Source: Roseovarius arcticus (GTDB lineage: Bacteria; Pseudomonadota; Alphaproteobacteria; Rhodobacterales; Rhodobacteraceae). From it: a stretch of DNA of 64,000 nt. The stretch lies in NCBI RefSeq assembly GCF_006125015.1, contig NZ_SZZN01000001.1, positions 2,480,001 through 2,544,000 of the forward strand. The letters run 5' to 3'. This document shows positions 46,535-55,902 of this stretch, one piece after another. The position numbers and the translations under genes are program-made. Position 1 is the stretch's first letter. Each line of letters starts with the position of its first letter. The notes under the pieces are model-generated. The model saw nothing but the letters and a program-made list of their open reading frames with translations. It made no database searches and was not told where the DNA came from.

Positions 46535-47041
46535 CTATTGGATCGTGAGGCCCTCGAGGGGTTGGGGCGGGACCGGCTGTGTTACCAGTTGGCTTTCACG
46601 TTTCTCATAAAAAGCGTTACCGCCCGTTACGAGCACGTAGTGCATGTTGTCGTAGGGAAACCTGTGCCCTGCGGTGTGGAAGAAATTCGCATTGCCTGTA
46701 AGAGGATGACGCTCACCCTGCAAGACGGCATTTGCAGCTTCCGTGACTTTGGGCATGGCTTTCGCATCCATCCGGCCCGACATGATCCCCGGCGCGAATT
46801 GTCCTTTTTGCCCGACGACGCCGCAAACCGTGTTGGGAAACTGCGTCGACTCGACGCGGTGCATGACCACGCTGCCAACGGCGATCATTCCGTCTCGGCT
46901 TGAGCGGTTGGATTCAAAATGCATCGCGCGCTCCATGCACTCCAGATCGGAGTGCCGATGAGACCATGAGCAGCCTCCTAATATTAAGAAAGCGGAGGCT
47001 AACGAAGCCGCAATCGGCATTTTCGGACTCTGAAATAACAT
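46535..47041 (-). CDS. SleB-like cell-wall hydrolase, lipoprotein
   Basis: 168 aa from the ATG at 47041 behind AGGAAGGA. Lipobox LILGGC near residue 24, so anchored in the membrane. The Hydrolase_2 (SleB) domain follows: ECMERAMHFESNRSSRDGMI with the expected catalytic Glu, GSVVMHRVES, FPNTVCGVVGQKGQFAPG and FFHTAG. Likely cuts or remodels peptidoglycan in the periplasm. Confidence 0.82.
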   Translation of the reverse strand: MLFQSPKMPIAASLASAFLILGGCSWSHRHSDLECMERAMHFESNRSSRDGMIAVGSVVMHRVESTQFPNTVCGVVGQKGQFAPGIMSGRMDAKAMPKVTEAANAVLQGERHPLTGNANFFHTAGHRFPYDNMHYVLVTGGNAFYEKRESQLVTQPVPPQPLEGLTIQ

Positions 47042-47427
47042 CCTCTGTCCTTCCTGCGTATTGATCGCGCGGCGCACGACCAAACTAATTACGAGATCAA
47101 GGGCATGGCGCGTTCAATTCCCGCTCCATAGGAAAGAATGATCTCATACGTGCCAATGGAATCAAGTCGCTTGTATGGTAGGCGTGGCGCATCACGCGGA
47201 AGAACGGTCTGTATCCAAAGCGGCGACGCCGCTATGCGGTGATTCAAGTGCGCGCTCTTCAAATATACCCCCATTGCCCTCGACCTCTCAGGGGCAGTCC
47301 ACCCCAAGTGACCCAGAGCGGGAACATCGCCTAGATTGAAGTTAAAATGGCGTCCAAGTCAGCCGTTAGGTGCATCTCACCGCCCAGAGATCACTGCAAC
47401 GGACATATTCTGGCCGTGAGGCCTGAC
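47042..47427. other. No recognised gene
   Basis: About 385 bp upstream of the SleB-like gene. A 72-codon minus-strand frame (47089-47307) is open but resembles no family and lacks a good ribosome site. It should hold the SleB promoter. Confidence 0.4.
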
Positions 47428-48213
47428 TTAATCTCCTGGCAAATGCGCTATTATGCGCAGGGGTCCGCCGGAGCCCCCTTCGATCTTCATGGGCATGGCG
47501 ATGATCATACTTCCCGTGGTGGGCAATGCGCTCATGTCTGCTACATTCTCAAAGGCGGCGACGTTATTTGTCATAAGTTCCACGTGACTCGCGAAGTCCG
47601 TTGACTGCCCGAAGTCGATAGAGGGCGTGTCGAGCCCCACCGCACCGATACCCCGCTCCACGAGAAGTTTTGCGCCATCGAGTCCAAGGCCCGGAAAATG
47701 CAGATCAGCCACTGCCTCCTGCCCGCGGGCAGCAGTGCCCATATAGATCTCGCGATCAGGATAAAGCCCAGCCCGACCGGTGTTCAGGAGAACAATCGCA
47801 CCCTCCGGAATTTTGCCGTGCTCGGCTTCGAACGCTTCGATATCAGTCGCCGACACCAGATAGTCGACATTGTCCGCAGACTGCTTGGTAACGTCGATGA
47901 CGAAACCCGGTCCAATCAACTGCTCAACCGGGATCTTGTCAGAGGAGTTCGCGCCTTCTGCAAAATGCACCGGCGCGTCCAGATGCGTTCCGCCGTGCTC
48001 AGACGATGCGAAATCGTAGGAGGAGTAAAAATAGCCCCCGTCAGTGTGGCCCGCGAAAACTTCGGTATGCTCGAACATTTTCGCCGTGGGCCAATAGACC
48101 GATTCAGAATTAAACGCATGGGTAAGGTCCACCCAAGTGCCCTTGGACAGGTCCTGCGCGCTGGCGGGCGATGCAAGCAACGCGGCAATGAGGGTTAATG
48201 CTGGTTTAATCAT
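47428..48213 (-). CDS. Periplasmic cyclase/kynurenine-formamidase-like hydrolase
   Basis: 261 aa with a Sec signal peptide (MIKPALTLIAALLASPASA). PF04199-type metal site: EHGGTHLDAPVHF (HxGTHxDxPxHF, binding Zn or Mn), and GAVGLDTPSIDFG later. Family members hydrolyse N-formylkynurenine, isatin or cyclic amides; the exported location argues for an environmental substrate. Not linked in an operon. Confidence 0.85.
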   Translation of the reverse strand: MIKPALTLIAALLASPASAQDLSKGTWVDLTHAFNSESVYWPTAKMFEHTEVFAGHTDGGYFYSSYDFASSEHGGTHLDAPVHFAEGANSSDKIPVEQLIGPGFVIDVTKQSADNVDYLVSATDIEAFEAEHGKIPEGAIVLLNTGRAGLYPDREIYMGTAARGQEAVADLHFPGLGLDGAKLLVERGIGAVGLDTPSIDFGQSTDFASHVELMTNNVAAFENVADMSALPTTGSMIIAMPMKIEGGSGGPLRIIAHLPGD

Positions 48214-48382
48214 GGGCTCAATCCTTTTTTCAATTCATGGCTGTTGTCCATGTTACGGACAGGCCCAGTTTGAGACAACGTTTTTAAATGACCCCCCCGG
48301 AACCACACGACCTCAGCTTTTCAAAACGTGATACGGAGGCCCCCAACGTTAGCGGCGCGGCGGCACGCGCCAACGTCTGGCG

Positions 48383-48901
48383 TTAGGTATCGTGTGATTC
48401 CTGCTCCTTCCCAGTGCCGTACTGAATTCGTGACCAGGCGCGCTCGTGAAAGAAATAGAGGATCAGCTTAGTGATGACCTCGAGGCCGCCAATGGAGACG
48501 GCGGTGCCAAGGTTGCCAGTGAAAATCCACGCCAGCAAAGTCGTGTCGAGCGAGGCAATTATGCGCCAGGTGGCGGTCTTGATGGTGCTGCGCCAGCCGG
48601 TTTCCTTGCGCCCGCTATTCTCGGTCGACACGCCCCAGTGGATGCGCGCCCATCCTCGTTCGTGAAGAAAGTAGAGTACCATCTTGGTGGCGACCTCGGT
48701 AACGGCAATGTAAGCCGCAGCCTGAAGCGCGTCACCGTGAGTGTCCTCGCGTCCGAACAGTGGGCCGATATATGTAATGACCAACCATGACAGCACCAAC
48801 GTGTCGAACGTGCCGACGATACGCCAGGACACAGCCTTAACTGCGGAGCGTTTTGCCGAAACTTGGGGTGGAGGTGTCTTAGTCTCTGGGGTGTCTTCCA
48901 T
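48383..48901 (-). CDS. Tandem DUF2061 membrane protein
   Basis: 172 aa made of two DUF2061 units, each with an SxxKAxxWRxxxxxDT start and an LYFxHERxW end: first KAVSWRIVGTFDTLVLSW ... MVLYFLHERGWARI, second KTATWRIIASLDTTLLAW ... LILYFFHERAWSRI. Each unit gives two membrane helices. The function of the family is unknown. Confidence 0.87.
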   Translation of the reverse strand: MEDTPETKTPPPQVSAKRSAVKAVSWRIVGTFDTLVLSWLVITYIGPLFGREDTHGDALQAAAYIAVTEVATKMVLYFLHERGWARIHWGVSTENSGRKETGWRSTIKTATWRIIASLDTTLLAWIFTGNLGTAVSIGGLEVITKLILYFFHERAWSRIQYGTGKEQESHDT

Positions 48902-49057
48902 CGCTTCAGTCTGGACCGGATCCTGCCGGGTGTCGATGACGGCGCTATCTCTGACGGTAAGGAGCTTTCCTGAGATGACGCACAGTCCTCACTTGCGGCA
49001 GAAACAACCATTCTGACAGCGTCCTAGAATCATATGGGGTGGCGATGAGAGCCAGCT

Positions 49058-49333
49058 TCAGCTCTCGCAGATCGGAAAATGGCAGGTAAAGCAATGCGTC
49101 GCCCCCTGCCGTTCAACCTTAGGCGCCTCGCGGCTGCAAAGCGCCTGAGCGCGTGGACAACGGCCATGGAATTCGCATCCGTCGGGACGGCTGCGGGGGC
49201 TGGGCATCTCTCCCTCCAGCGTGATGCGTGCGCGAGCGGCGTCGGGATCAGGCTCGGGATTGGCCGAGAGGAGCGCCTCTGTATAGGGATGGCAAGGCGC
49301 GCGGAATATACGCCCGGTCGGGCCTATCCCGAC
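49058..49333 (-). pseudogene. C-terminal fragment of a dipeptide-type ABC ATPase (DppF/OppF)
   Basis: A minus-strand frame without start reads GRIFRAPCHPYTEALLSANP, then DPDAARARITLEGEMPSP, then GCEFHGRCPRAQALC and stops at 49058. This is the oligo_HPY tail found only at the end of dipeptide/oligopeptide ABC ATPases. Everything before, including both Walker motifs, is absent. The gene of an orphan dipeptide-type binding protein lies 3 kb away at 52172. Confidence 0.82.
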
Positions 49334-49374
49334 GGAAAGTCGTGATCAACTTGGCATTGCCGTCCAGAGCCTAG

Positions 49375-50637
49375 TCATGAACGAGCTTCGCCTTCAGGTC
49401 CGTCGTGGGAATAGCGCGGCTCAAACAGACGGCCGCGTTCCGCGACCAGTACCAACCCCAATGAGCAAAGCGACAAGACGAGGAACCCCGCAAACAGCGG
49501 AATGATCGTGCCGTCGTAAGCATAACCGATCACGGCACCAATTAACCCGCCGCCAAGTGTCTGGCCAAAGCCCAGAACCGAAGACGCAGTACCGGCTACA
49601 TGGCCCAGCGGATCCATCGCAAGCGCATTGAAATTTGTGCCGATGAAGCCGAAGAAACAGAAAGTCGGCACGACCAGCACGTAAAACAGCCAGAACGGCG
49701 TCGCGCCCCCCATCAGCAGGGCTAGCAGCAGATGAAGCCCGCTGAGCAAGCAAAACCCGATCAGTGCGGTGTGCGAAAGCCGCCGCATACCGAACCTCTC
49801 GACCAGGCGGGAATTCAAGAAACTTGACACAGCCATAAAGATCGCAACGGCCGAAAAATAGAGGGTGAACGCGGGGCCAATATTGTAAACTTCTGTATAG
49901 ATCTGCTCGGCCTGATTGATGAAGCCAAACAGGACCCCAAAGATCGTCGCCGAAGCGGCAGTGTAGCCAAAGGCGATACGGTTAGAGAGCACGACCTTGA
50001 AGGCATTGGCGGTGCGCTCTACGGTCAACGCACGCCGGTCCTCGGGATGCAGCGTCTCGGGCAGACGCAAGGCCGCCCAGATCAGCACGACAAAGCTGAA
50101 CAAGGCGACAACAAGGGATATTTCACGCCAAGAGCCGAAAAGCATGATAATCTGTCCGATATTGGGGGCAATCACTGGGATGGCCATAAAAATCATCATC
50201 ACCAGTGACATGACGCTGGCCATGCGCCGCCCGCCAAAGCTGTCGCGCACTACGGTGATGGCGATGACCCGTGTCGCGGCTGCGCCGATGCCCTGAATGG
50301 CGCGAAGTGCGAGAAGGACGCCGAACGTCGGGGCAGCAGCCGCGGCAAGCGCCGCAATGAAATAGAGCCCGAGTCCAAAGAATAGCACGGGCCTGCGACC
50401 ATAACGGTCCGACAGTGGCCCGTAGATCAACTGTGCCGCGCCAAAGCCGGCAAGATAGCTCGTGATGACAAACTGACGCTGGTTTTCGGCTTCAACCCCC
50501 AGCGCGTTGCCGATTTCCTGAAGGGCGGGGATGAAGATGTCGATTGCTGCGGCATTGAGTGCCATCAGACTGGCGATAAGAATAATCAACTCCCATTGGG
50601 GGAGTTTGCCGTTTTTAGGGCGGTTAGCATCCGACAT
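49375..50637 (-). CDS. MFS drug-resistance transporter (Bcr/CflA type)
   Basis: 420 aa, twelve predicted membrane helices. Loop 2-3 motif LSDRYGRRPVLFFGLGLY, helix-1 AIDIFIPALQEIG and RAIQGIGAAATRVIAITVVRD mark the Bcr/CflA family of proton-driven exporters (e.g. bicyclomycin, sulfonamides). Complete. No regulator adjacent. Confidence 0.9.
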   Translation of the reverse strand: MSDANRPKNGKLPQWELIILIASLMALNAAAIDIFIPALQEIGNALGVEAENQRQFVITSYLAGFGAAQLIYGPLSDRYGRRPVLFFGLGLYFIAALAAAAAPTFGVLLALRAIQGIGAAATRVIAITVVRDSFGGRRMASVMSLVMMIFMAIPVIAPNIGQIIMLFGSWREISLVVALFSFVVLIWAALRLPETLHPEDRRALTVERTANAFKVVLSNRIAFGYTAASATIFGVLFGFINQAEQIYTEVYNIGPAFTLYFSAVAIFMAVSSFLNSRLVERFGMRRLSHTALIGFCLLSGLHLLLALLMGGATPFWLFYVLVVPTFCFFGFIGTNFNALAMDPLGHVAGTASSVLGFGQTLGGGLIGAVIGYAYDGTIIPLFAGFLVLSLCSLGLVLVAERGRLFEPRYSHDGPEGEARS

Positions 50638-50904
50638 GGGACTCTTTCTTTTTAAAATCAGTTTTTAAGCGACCATGAAGTTCGGCGCAATGAAATGCAC
50701 CCCGGCGCCAGTTGCGCTCCACTCCGCGATCGAGGCGCGACTTCCATGCTACCAAGTCTGCGCGATCAGCTCCTGCTTCATGAATCTGGTCTCCAGAATA
50801 AAGTGTAATGAATTGCGGCAGATTGCCGTAGACTCGTGCTTGGGTCCTATAGTGATAAAGAACCGAGAAAACCGCCAGATAATGTAAAAAAGGATTCTTT
50901 CCAG

Positions 50905-51264
50905 ATGAGTGATATCAACGTGAAGAACATGTCTATGTCAGAGCTTCAAAAGCTCCAGAAAGACATAGGCAAAGCACTAGCCATCCACGAGACCAGCGAA
51001 AAGAAAAAAGCCAGAGCCATCATTGAGGCCAAGGCGAAGTCCTTCGGATTTTCTTTATCGGATCTGACTGGCAAGTCTGCCGCGCAACCCAAGCTTGAAA
51101 AGAAGGCCAAGGCGGACAAGAAGCCCCGCAAACAGCCCCGTATCAAATACCGGAATAAAGAGAACCCGGAACAAACCTGGACCGGAATGGGCCGTCGGCC
51201 GATTTGGCTGGTAATTGCGACCGACGCCGGCGCGAAACAAGAAGACTTTCTCGTTCAGGACTGA
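50905..51264 (+). CDS. H-NS-family nucleoid protein
   Basis: 119 aa from the ATG at 50905, with AAGGA upstream. N-terminal coiled-coil oligomerisation helix (SMSELQKLQKDIGKALAIHE), Lys/Ala-rich linker (KKAKADKKPRKQP) and the C-terminal AT-minor-groove motif YRNKENPEQTWTGMGRRPIW (usual GRGRRP; Met replaces Arg here). It silences AT-rich, often horizontally acquired DNA, which suits this broken region. Confidence 0.9.
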   Translation: MSDINVKNMSMSELQKLQKDIGKALAIHETSEKKKARAIIEAKAKSFGFSLSDLTGKSAAQPKLEKKAKADKKPRKQPRIKYRNKENPEQTWTGMGRRPIWLVIATDAGAKQEDFLVQD

Positions 51265-51614
51265 TTGGTCCTTGATTGGACAGGTATTCGAACTTCGTAA
51301 CGGCATATCTACAGACCATCCTCGGTTTGCTAAACTGCGGGAGGGGTTCCATTCGGGAAGATCGGGGGCAATGCCTCTGAAGTATCAGACTGGTTGTTTT
51401 GCGCATCTACTGCGAACAATGGTGCGTGGCGGAGGTCCACATGCAATTTTCATAAAGGTACCACTTGGCAGATCTCAACTCGATTATTGGGGGATCGCCG
51501 TAAGTCCGGGGCGTCTATCCTGTTTAGCAACACGCAGGCAACGTCAGAATGTCGAAAAGGGTCGGCGCGCATAGGCACACCGACCCCTTCCCTTCTCCAA
51601 AGCCCATAAGACGA
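51265..51614. other. Gene-poor stretch
   Basis: About 350 bp after the H-NS gene with no recognised coding sequence apart from the terminator at 51559-51586. Confidence 0.4.
51559..51586 (-). terminator. Terminator-like hairpin behind the PRC-barrel remnant
   Basis: GGGTCGG / CCGACCC stem with a 14-base loop; on the minus strand followed by TTTT. It lies about 30 bp beyond the stop of the PRC-barrel fragment. Confidence 0.55.
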
Positions 51615-51920
51615 TCAGTCTTTGTGCTCGGGCAAGTTTTGCAGCTCATCCTTGGTCAACGCAGTCGTGACGTGAACTCTGCCGGCCTCGTCTCGCATAA
51701 ATTTCATGCTCGAGGCCGGCAAAGCCACGGGCTTTGCGCCGATACCGAGAAAACCGCCCACATCCACCACGGCCTCCGCCGCTGGAGCCGGGCCGTGAAA
51801 ATGGGAAATGTCCCCGATGTGATCGCCGTTCGGGCCGTAGACGTTAGCGCCTTCAATAGCTGCAGGATCCAGTTCTTCGACGCGCAGATTCGTGGCGTTC
51901 GCGCTCTCGGTTGTATTGGC
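51615..51920 (-). pseudogene. PRC-barrel protein, N-terminus lost
   Basis: A 101-codon frame bounded upstream by TGA (51921-51923) and without a start codon reads NLRVEELDPAAIEGANVYGP, DHIGDISHFHGP, EAVVDVGGFLGIGAKPVAL and VTTALTKDELQNLPEHKD. This is a classic periplasmic PRC-barrel domain. The signal peptide and N-terminal part are gone. A terminator-like hairpin remains downstream. Confidence 0.78.
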
Positions 51921-52171
51921 TCATAAATCAACCTATACAATGCCCACCTTCACAGAACTAAGGCGCAAGCCCCTAGCCGTCGCAATCTGGCATGACGGCA
52001 CAATAACCTCTGGGGCGCATCTCAGCCCGGCGGCTATTCTAGGTTGCCGCGGAGGGCAGACCTTGACACCGCATTACGCCCGGCTAACCGGGACAAAGGC
52101 GCCTCCGCCGAGACGCGTGCGGCGGGCCGAGATCCAAGACCTTGAGAAAAATAATAAAAGGGAAGATACAC

Positions 52172-53731
52172 ATGTCGCTCATCACGAATGGCCGCCTCGA
52201 CCGGCGCGGATTTCTGAAGACCACGGCTGCAAGCGGCATCGCCGCATCGCTGCCGCTGGGCGGCGCCATGGCCGCCACACCCAAACGCGGCGGGCATCTG
52301 CGCATCGGCAAAGGCCACGGCGCAACCACCGATACGCTGAACCCCGGCATGTTCGAAAACGGCTATACTATCGCGCTGACCTTCGCCAAAGATGGCCACC
52401 TGACCGAAGTGCTGGCCGACGGTTCGATCGGCCCCGAAATCGCCGAAAGCTGGGAGGCGTCCGAGGATGCCAAAATCTGGCGGTTCAAGATCCGCAAGGG
52501 CGTCACTTACCATTCGGGCAAGGCTGTAACTGTCCAAGACGTCGTCGCGTCGATCAACTTCCACCGCGCCGAAGGCACAACCTCGGCCGCCAGTCCGCTC
52601 ATTGCCGCGATCCAAGATATCACCATCGAGGGCGACGATACCGTCATTTTTACGCTGGATGGTGGCGATGCAGACTTCCCATTTATCGTCAGCGATTACC
52701 ACCTGTCCATCCTGCCTGCCACGGATGACGGCATCGACTGGAAATCCGGCGACGGCTGCGGCAGCTACAAGATCAAATCGTTCGACCCCGGCATATCGAC
52801 ATCGCTGGAGCGCAACGAAAACCATTGGCGCGACGACGTCGCATGGTTCGAAAGCATTGAACTGCTGGTCTTGACCGATCAGAACGCGCGCACCACGGCG
52901 CTGGTGTCGGGCGACGTCGACACTGTCGACAAGCTGGACCTCAAGACCATCGACCTGCTGTCGCGCTATCCCGACCTCGTCATCAGTTCGATCGCAGGGA
53001 CGCAGCATTTTACCTTCGCCATGGATTCGCGACAGGATCCCTATGCCGACAACAACGTGCGCCTCGCGATGAAATACGCGATCAACCGCGAGGAACTGGT
53101 CGAAAAGATCCTGTTCGGCTATGGCTCAGTCGGGAATGACATTCCAGTTGGCCAGAATCAGCAATTTTACAACACCGAACTGGAGCAGAAGACATACGAT
53201 CCCGATAAGGCCAAGTTCTACCTGAAGGAGGCGGGCCTGGAGTCGCTTGACGTCAGCTTGTCAGCCGCGGACGCCGCCTTCGCCGGTGCGGTCAACGCTG
53301 CAACGCTTTACCAGAACTCAGCTAAGGATGCGGGCATCAACATCAATGTCGTGCGCGAGCCGAATGATGGCTACTGGTCCGACGTCTGGATGAAAAAGCC
53401 GTTCACAGCGGTCTATTGGGGCGGTCGCCCGGTGCAGGATCAGGCGTTTTCCATCGCCTTCACTTGCGGGGCGGAATGGAATGACGGCTTCTGGTGCAAC
53501 GAGACGTTCGACGCATTGCTCAAAGAGGCCCGCGCCGAGCTGGATGAGGACAAGCGTCGTCAGCAGTATTTCGAGCTGCAGGAGATCGTCAGCACCCAAG
53601 GGTCCGTCGTCATCCCGATGTTCGCCAATTACGTCTATGCCACGACCAAAAAGATCGGGATGCCCGAAAAGGCTGCGTCGAACTGGGACATGGACGGCGA
53701 GCGTTGGGCCGAGCGCTGGTGGTTCGCTTGA
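52172..53731 (+). CDS. Dipeptide/oligopeptide ABC substrate-binding protein (Tat-exported)
   Basis: 519 aa from the ATG at 52172 behind AGGGAA. Twin-arginine signal RRGFLKTTAASGIAASLPLG at the start, then an SBP_bac_5 fold (LTEVLADGSIGPEIAESWEA, YHSGKAVTVQDVVASINFHR, DNNVRLAMKYAINREELVEK). Cluster C binding proteins carry peptides, nickel, opines or glycosides. No permease or ATPase follows; a strong terminator closes the gene, so it is an orphan component. Confidence 0.88.
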   Translation: MSLITNGRLDRRGFLKTTAASGIAASLPLGGAMAATPKRGGHLRIGKGHGATTDTLNPGMFENGYTIALTFAKDGHLTEVLADGSIGPEIAESWEASEDAKIWRFKIRKGVTYHSGKAVTVQDVVASINFHRAEGTTSAASPLIAAIQDITIEGDDTVIFTLDGGDADFPFIVSDYHLSILPATDDGIDWKSGDGCGSYKIKSFDPGISTSLERNENHWRDDVAWFESIELLVLTDQNARTTALVSGDVDTVDKLDLKTIDLLSRYPDLVISSIAGTQHFTFAMDSRQDPYADNNVRLAMKYAINREELVEKILFGYGSVGNDIPVGQNQQFYNTELEQKTYDPDKAKFYLKEAGLESLDVSLSAADAAFAGAVNAATLYQNSAKDAGININVVREPNDGYWSDVWMKKPFTAVYWGGRPVQDQAFSIAFTCGAEWNDGFWCNETFDALLKEARAELDEDKRRQQYFELQEIVSTQGSVVIPMFANYVYATTKKIGMPEKAASNWDMDGERWAERWWFA

Positions 53732-53784
53732 GAAAAAACCGCTGAGCGCGCGGCTTACCGGCCGTGCGCCCGGTGCTTAAATGG

Positions 53785-53819
53785 AATGCTGCCGAATCCC
53801 AAGTTTGGCAGCATTTTTT
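53785..53819 (+). terminator. Rho-independent terminator after the binding-protein gene
   Basis: Perfect 9-bp stem AATGCTGCC / GGCAGCATT with a 13-base loop followed by TTTTTT. Confidence 0.88.
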
Positions 53820-54135
53820 GTTACTTTACCCCTGAAGAATACCAAGAGGCTTGCGGCGGGCGCTATTTTTCTGGTGAAATTTGCAGACAGCACCTTGTCG
53901 AAGCGCATACGAGGGCCAGCCTCGCCAGAGGCACGTTTGCTCGACGGCCAAAAAAGGATCGCTCCACGACATCGCTCGACGGTTTCTGCCAAACTAAAAC
54001 TAGTTCGTCCGTTTCGCGATTGAAGGAGCCATGCTGCAGGGATCAAAAACGCACGGGCCTTTCGTTTCAAATTAATCCAATCAGTTGTGACCCTTTGACA
54101 TTGCTGTTAGCCGCTCAATCAAAAGGGGATTAACA
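53820..54135. other. Intergenic region, nothing recognised
   Basis: About 315 bp with only unconvincing open frames; it must include the promoter of the antitoxin-like gene. Confidence 0.4.
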
Positions 54136-54555
54136 ATGGATGGCAAGCTCACACGAGCAACCGAGGTCGAACGAGTATCAGAACTCTTAGGACTACCTGA
54201 AGAAATCAATGATACAGATTCTCTGATCGCCCAGATTACAACGGGTCTTCCCACCAAGTCCGTAGAGAAGATTTTAGAGGTAATGAACTCACAGCCAGTA
54301 CTAAACCTCATTCCTGAACGGGCCTTCCGGCGAGCGAAGGCCGGAAAAATCCCCCTAAGTCCCGACAGGAGTAAGGTCCTATATGATTTTGCGCGCGCAT
54401 ACGTGGCCGCAGACAAAACTCACAGTGGCAACGGTGCCCTGGTGATGCGGTTTCTTGAGAAGCCTAATCCAGATCTTGGAGGCGCGGCTCCAATGGCACT
54501 AGCAATTTCGAGCCCTGCCGGTGCTGACGCAGTGATCGAACTACTTAGTAGATAA
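54136..54555 (+). CDS. MbcA/ParS/Xre-family antitoxin-like protein, no toxin
   Basis: 139 aa with the DUF2384 toxin-binding domain: an N-terminal Xre-like helical part (TRATEVERVSELLGLPEEIN, GLPTKSVEKILEVMNSQP) and the C-terminal MbcA domain (SKVLYDFARAYVAA, FLEKPNPDLGGAAPMALAIS, GADAVIELLSR). Such proteins neutralise RES-domain toxins that degrade NAD; the toxin gene normally follows at once. Here the next 185 bp hold no RES motif, so the antitoxin is orphaned or works alone. Confidence 0.82.
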   Translation: MDGKLTRATEVERVSELLGLPEEINDTDSLIAQITTGLPTKSVEKILEVMNSQPVLNLIPERAFRRAKAGKIPLSPDRSKVLYDFARAYVAADKTHSGNGALVMRFLEKPNPDLGGAAPMALAISSPAGADAVIELLSR

Positions 54556-54741
54556 GCTAACCAGCCTCACGTCGACGCACGTCCTTAAGTGGATCGGTAT
54601 TGCCAATTTGGTTTTCGCCGCGCTGCGCTGGCATGGCCTTTTGGAAACGCCGGTTAAACATGCAATCTCCTGCGGACTGTGTTACCCCGGTATCAAGTGC
54701 GCGATCCTGCGCATTCTTCCCAAATCAGATTGGTCTAAAAT

Positions 54742-55092
54742 ATGCAATTTCCCGAATGGATAAAACCTGCCCTCTTGGGTGTGGGAGCAGGGGCTATTGC
54801 TGTTTCTATTATTGGCTTTAATTGGGGTGGCTGGGTCACAGGTGGCGCTGCGGCTGAAATGTCGAGTGACGATTCCGCTGCGGCCGTCGTCGTTGCCTTA
54901 ACGCCTTACTGCATTCGTAAATCCCGGAATGATCCGGGCGCACCTGCGATCTTGGCAGAACTCGAAGATGCCTCTTCTTATCAACGTCATACCGTTGTTG
55001 AGGACGCAGGATGGGCAACCCCGCTCGGCGCTGAAGAACCCAGCAGGGAACTTGCGGATGCCTGCGAGAGCGCCCTGAGTAATGACACATAA
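54742..55092 (+). CDS. Single-helix membrane protein, unknown
   Basis: 116 aa. Short N-terminus (MQFPEWIKPALLGVGAGAIA) leads into one membrane helix with GxxxG-like spacing, then an exported, mildly acidic domain with two Cys (TPYCIRKSRNDPGAP and ADACESALS) that could pair. Similar one-helix proteins are common in alphaproteobacteria; function unknown. The ribosome site is weak. Confidence 0.62.
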   Translation: MQFPEWIKPALLGVGAGAIAVSIIGFNWGGWVTGGAAAEMSSDDSAAAVVVALTPYCIRKSRNDPGAPAILAELEDASSYQRHTVVEDAGWATPLGAEEPSRELADACESALSNDT

Positions 55093-55209
55093 GCTTCCGT
55101 AGAACTGCGATAGTAGGCGGGAATGAGCTTCGGTTTTTCCCGCCTATCTTCAACAAGACCGCCGGTCCTTTGGCGGCGACCATACCCGATTTCCTGTGCC
55201 GCAAGTCAG

Positions 55210-55265
55210 AAGATCCGTTCAGACTACACGACTACCAAAGATCCGTTCAGACTACACGACTACCA
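55210..55265 (+). repeat. Two perfect 28-bp tandem copies
   Basis: The unit beginning AAGATCCGTTCAGACTACAC occurs at 55210-55237 and again at 55238-55265 without a change or gap. It lies in non-coding DNA 70 bp before the next small gene. Either a recent slippage product or a paired binding site. Confidence 0.9.
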
Positions 55266-55335
55266 ATTTCATCAATTCATCGCCTGCGTGTTAGCAGTGC
55301 GATCCTAGGAATACGTACATCAAGGATATTTGTTA

Positions 55336-55515
55336 ATGAACAAGCTGGCAAAGACGACAGTATTTACAAACTCGAAGCCCGAAAGGGAAACGAAGCTGGA
55401 CAAAACCACGCGTGCAGTGAAGGCAATCGCTGAAGAAGAAACGGAAGAACGCCAGATCAAAACCGCGCGCCTTCGTAAAGATCGGCTTGAGAAAGAGGAA
55501 GATACGCGTTTGTAG
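55336..55515 (+). CDS. Small highly charged protein, unknown
   Basis: 59 aa from the ATG at 55336, with AAGGA upstream. Nearly half of the residues are Lys, Arg, Glu or Asp; one long helix is likely (AVKAIAEEETEERQIKTARL). No Cys, no hydrophobic core. Similar short charged proteins occur in Rhodobacteraceae; no function is known to me. Confidence 0.55.
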   Translation: MNKLAKTTVFTNSKPERETKLDKTTRAVKAIAEEETEERQIKTARLRKDRLEKEEDTRL

Positions 55516-55902
55516 AGGACAGCGACAACGTCCGAAGTCGAACGGCTGAAACTATAGCAAACTTTCAGGCTAGACGCGGCTCACTATTCCCGTGTGCCCC
55601 ATCCTGCACAACGACGCTATCGTGCATCGCGGCCGCTTGCACAAGCGCAGACCTTGCACGGACTTCACGGCCTGGGCTGATGGGGATTGCTGCAGCAACC
55701 CGAATGGGCTGGCAATTCACCGAACTATTTCAAATCGCGGGCCATGTGGAGACATACTATTCAATGTGCGCAATATCTAGAAACGACCTGCCCGCAGGGA
55801 GACAGAATTTTAGTTAATACACCGGCCTGTTTGGGTGAAAACACCCTTGCTCTGGTCGCGTCCCACGCTTCTTGCCGATGATGGCCAAACCGGATTCTGG
55901 GC
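55516..55902. other. No recognised gene
   Basis: About 385 bp between the small charged protein and the CsoR-like gene. Open frames (e.g. 55592-55780) have no family features. It likely marks the edge of the copper cluster. Confidence 0.4.

Noticed and set aside
49079..49345. An 88-codon open frame on the plus strand
   Set aside because: The opposite strand reads a clear Dpp-type ATPase C-terminus over the same bases.
54556..54741. Possible RES toxin gene downstream of the antitoxin
   Set aside because: All three forward frames were read; none shows the RES-domain Arg, Glu and Ser motifs or an adequate length.
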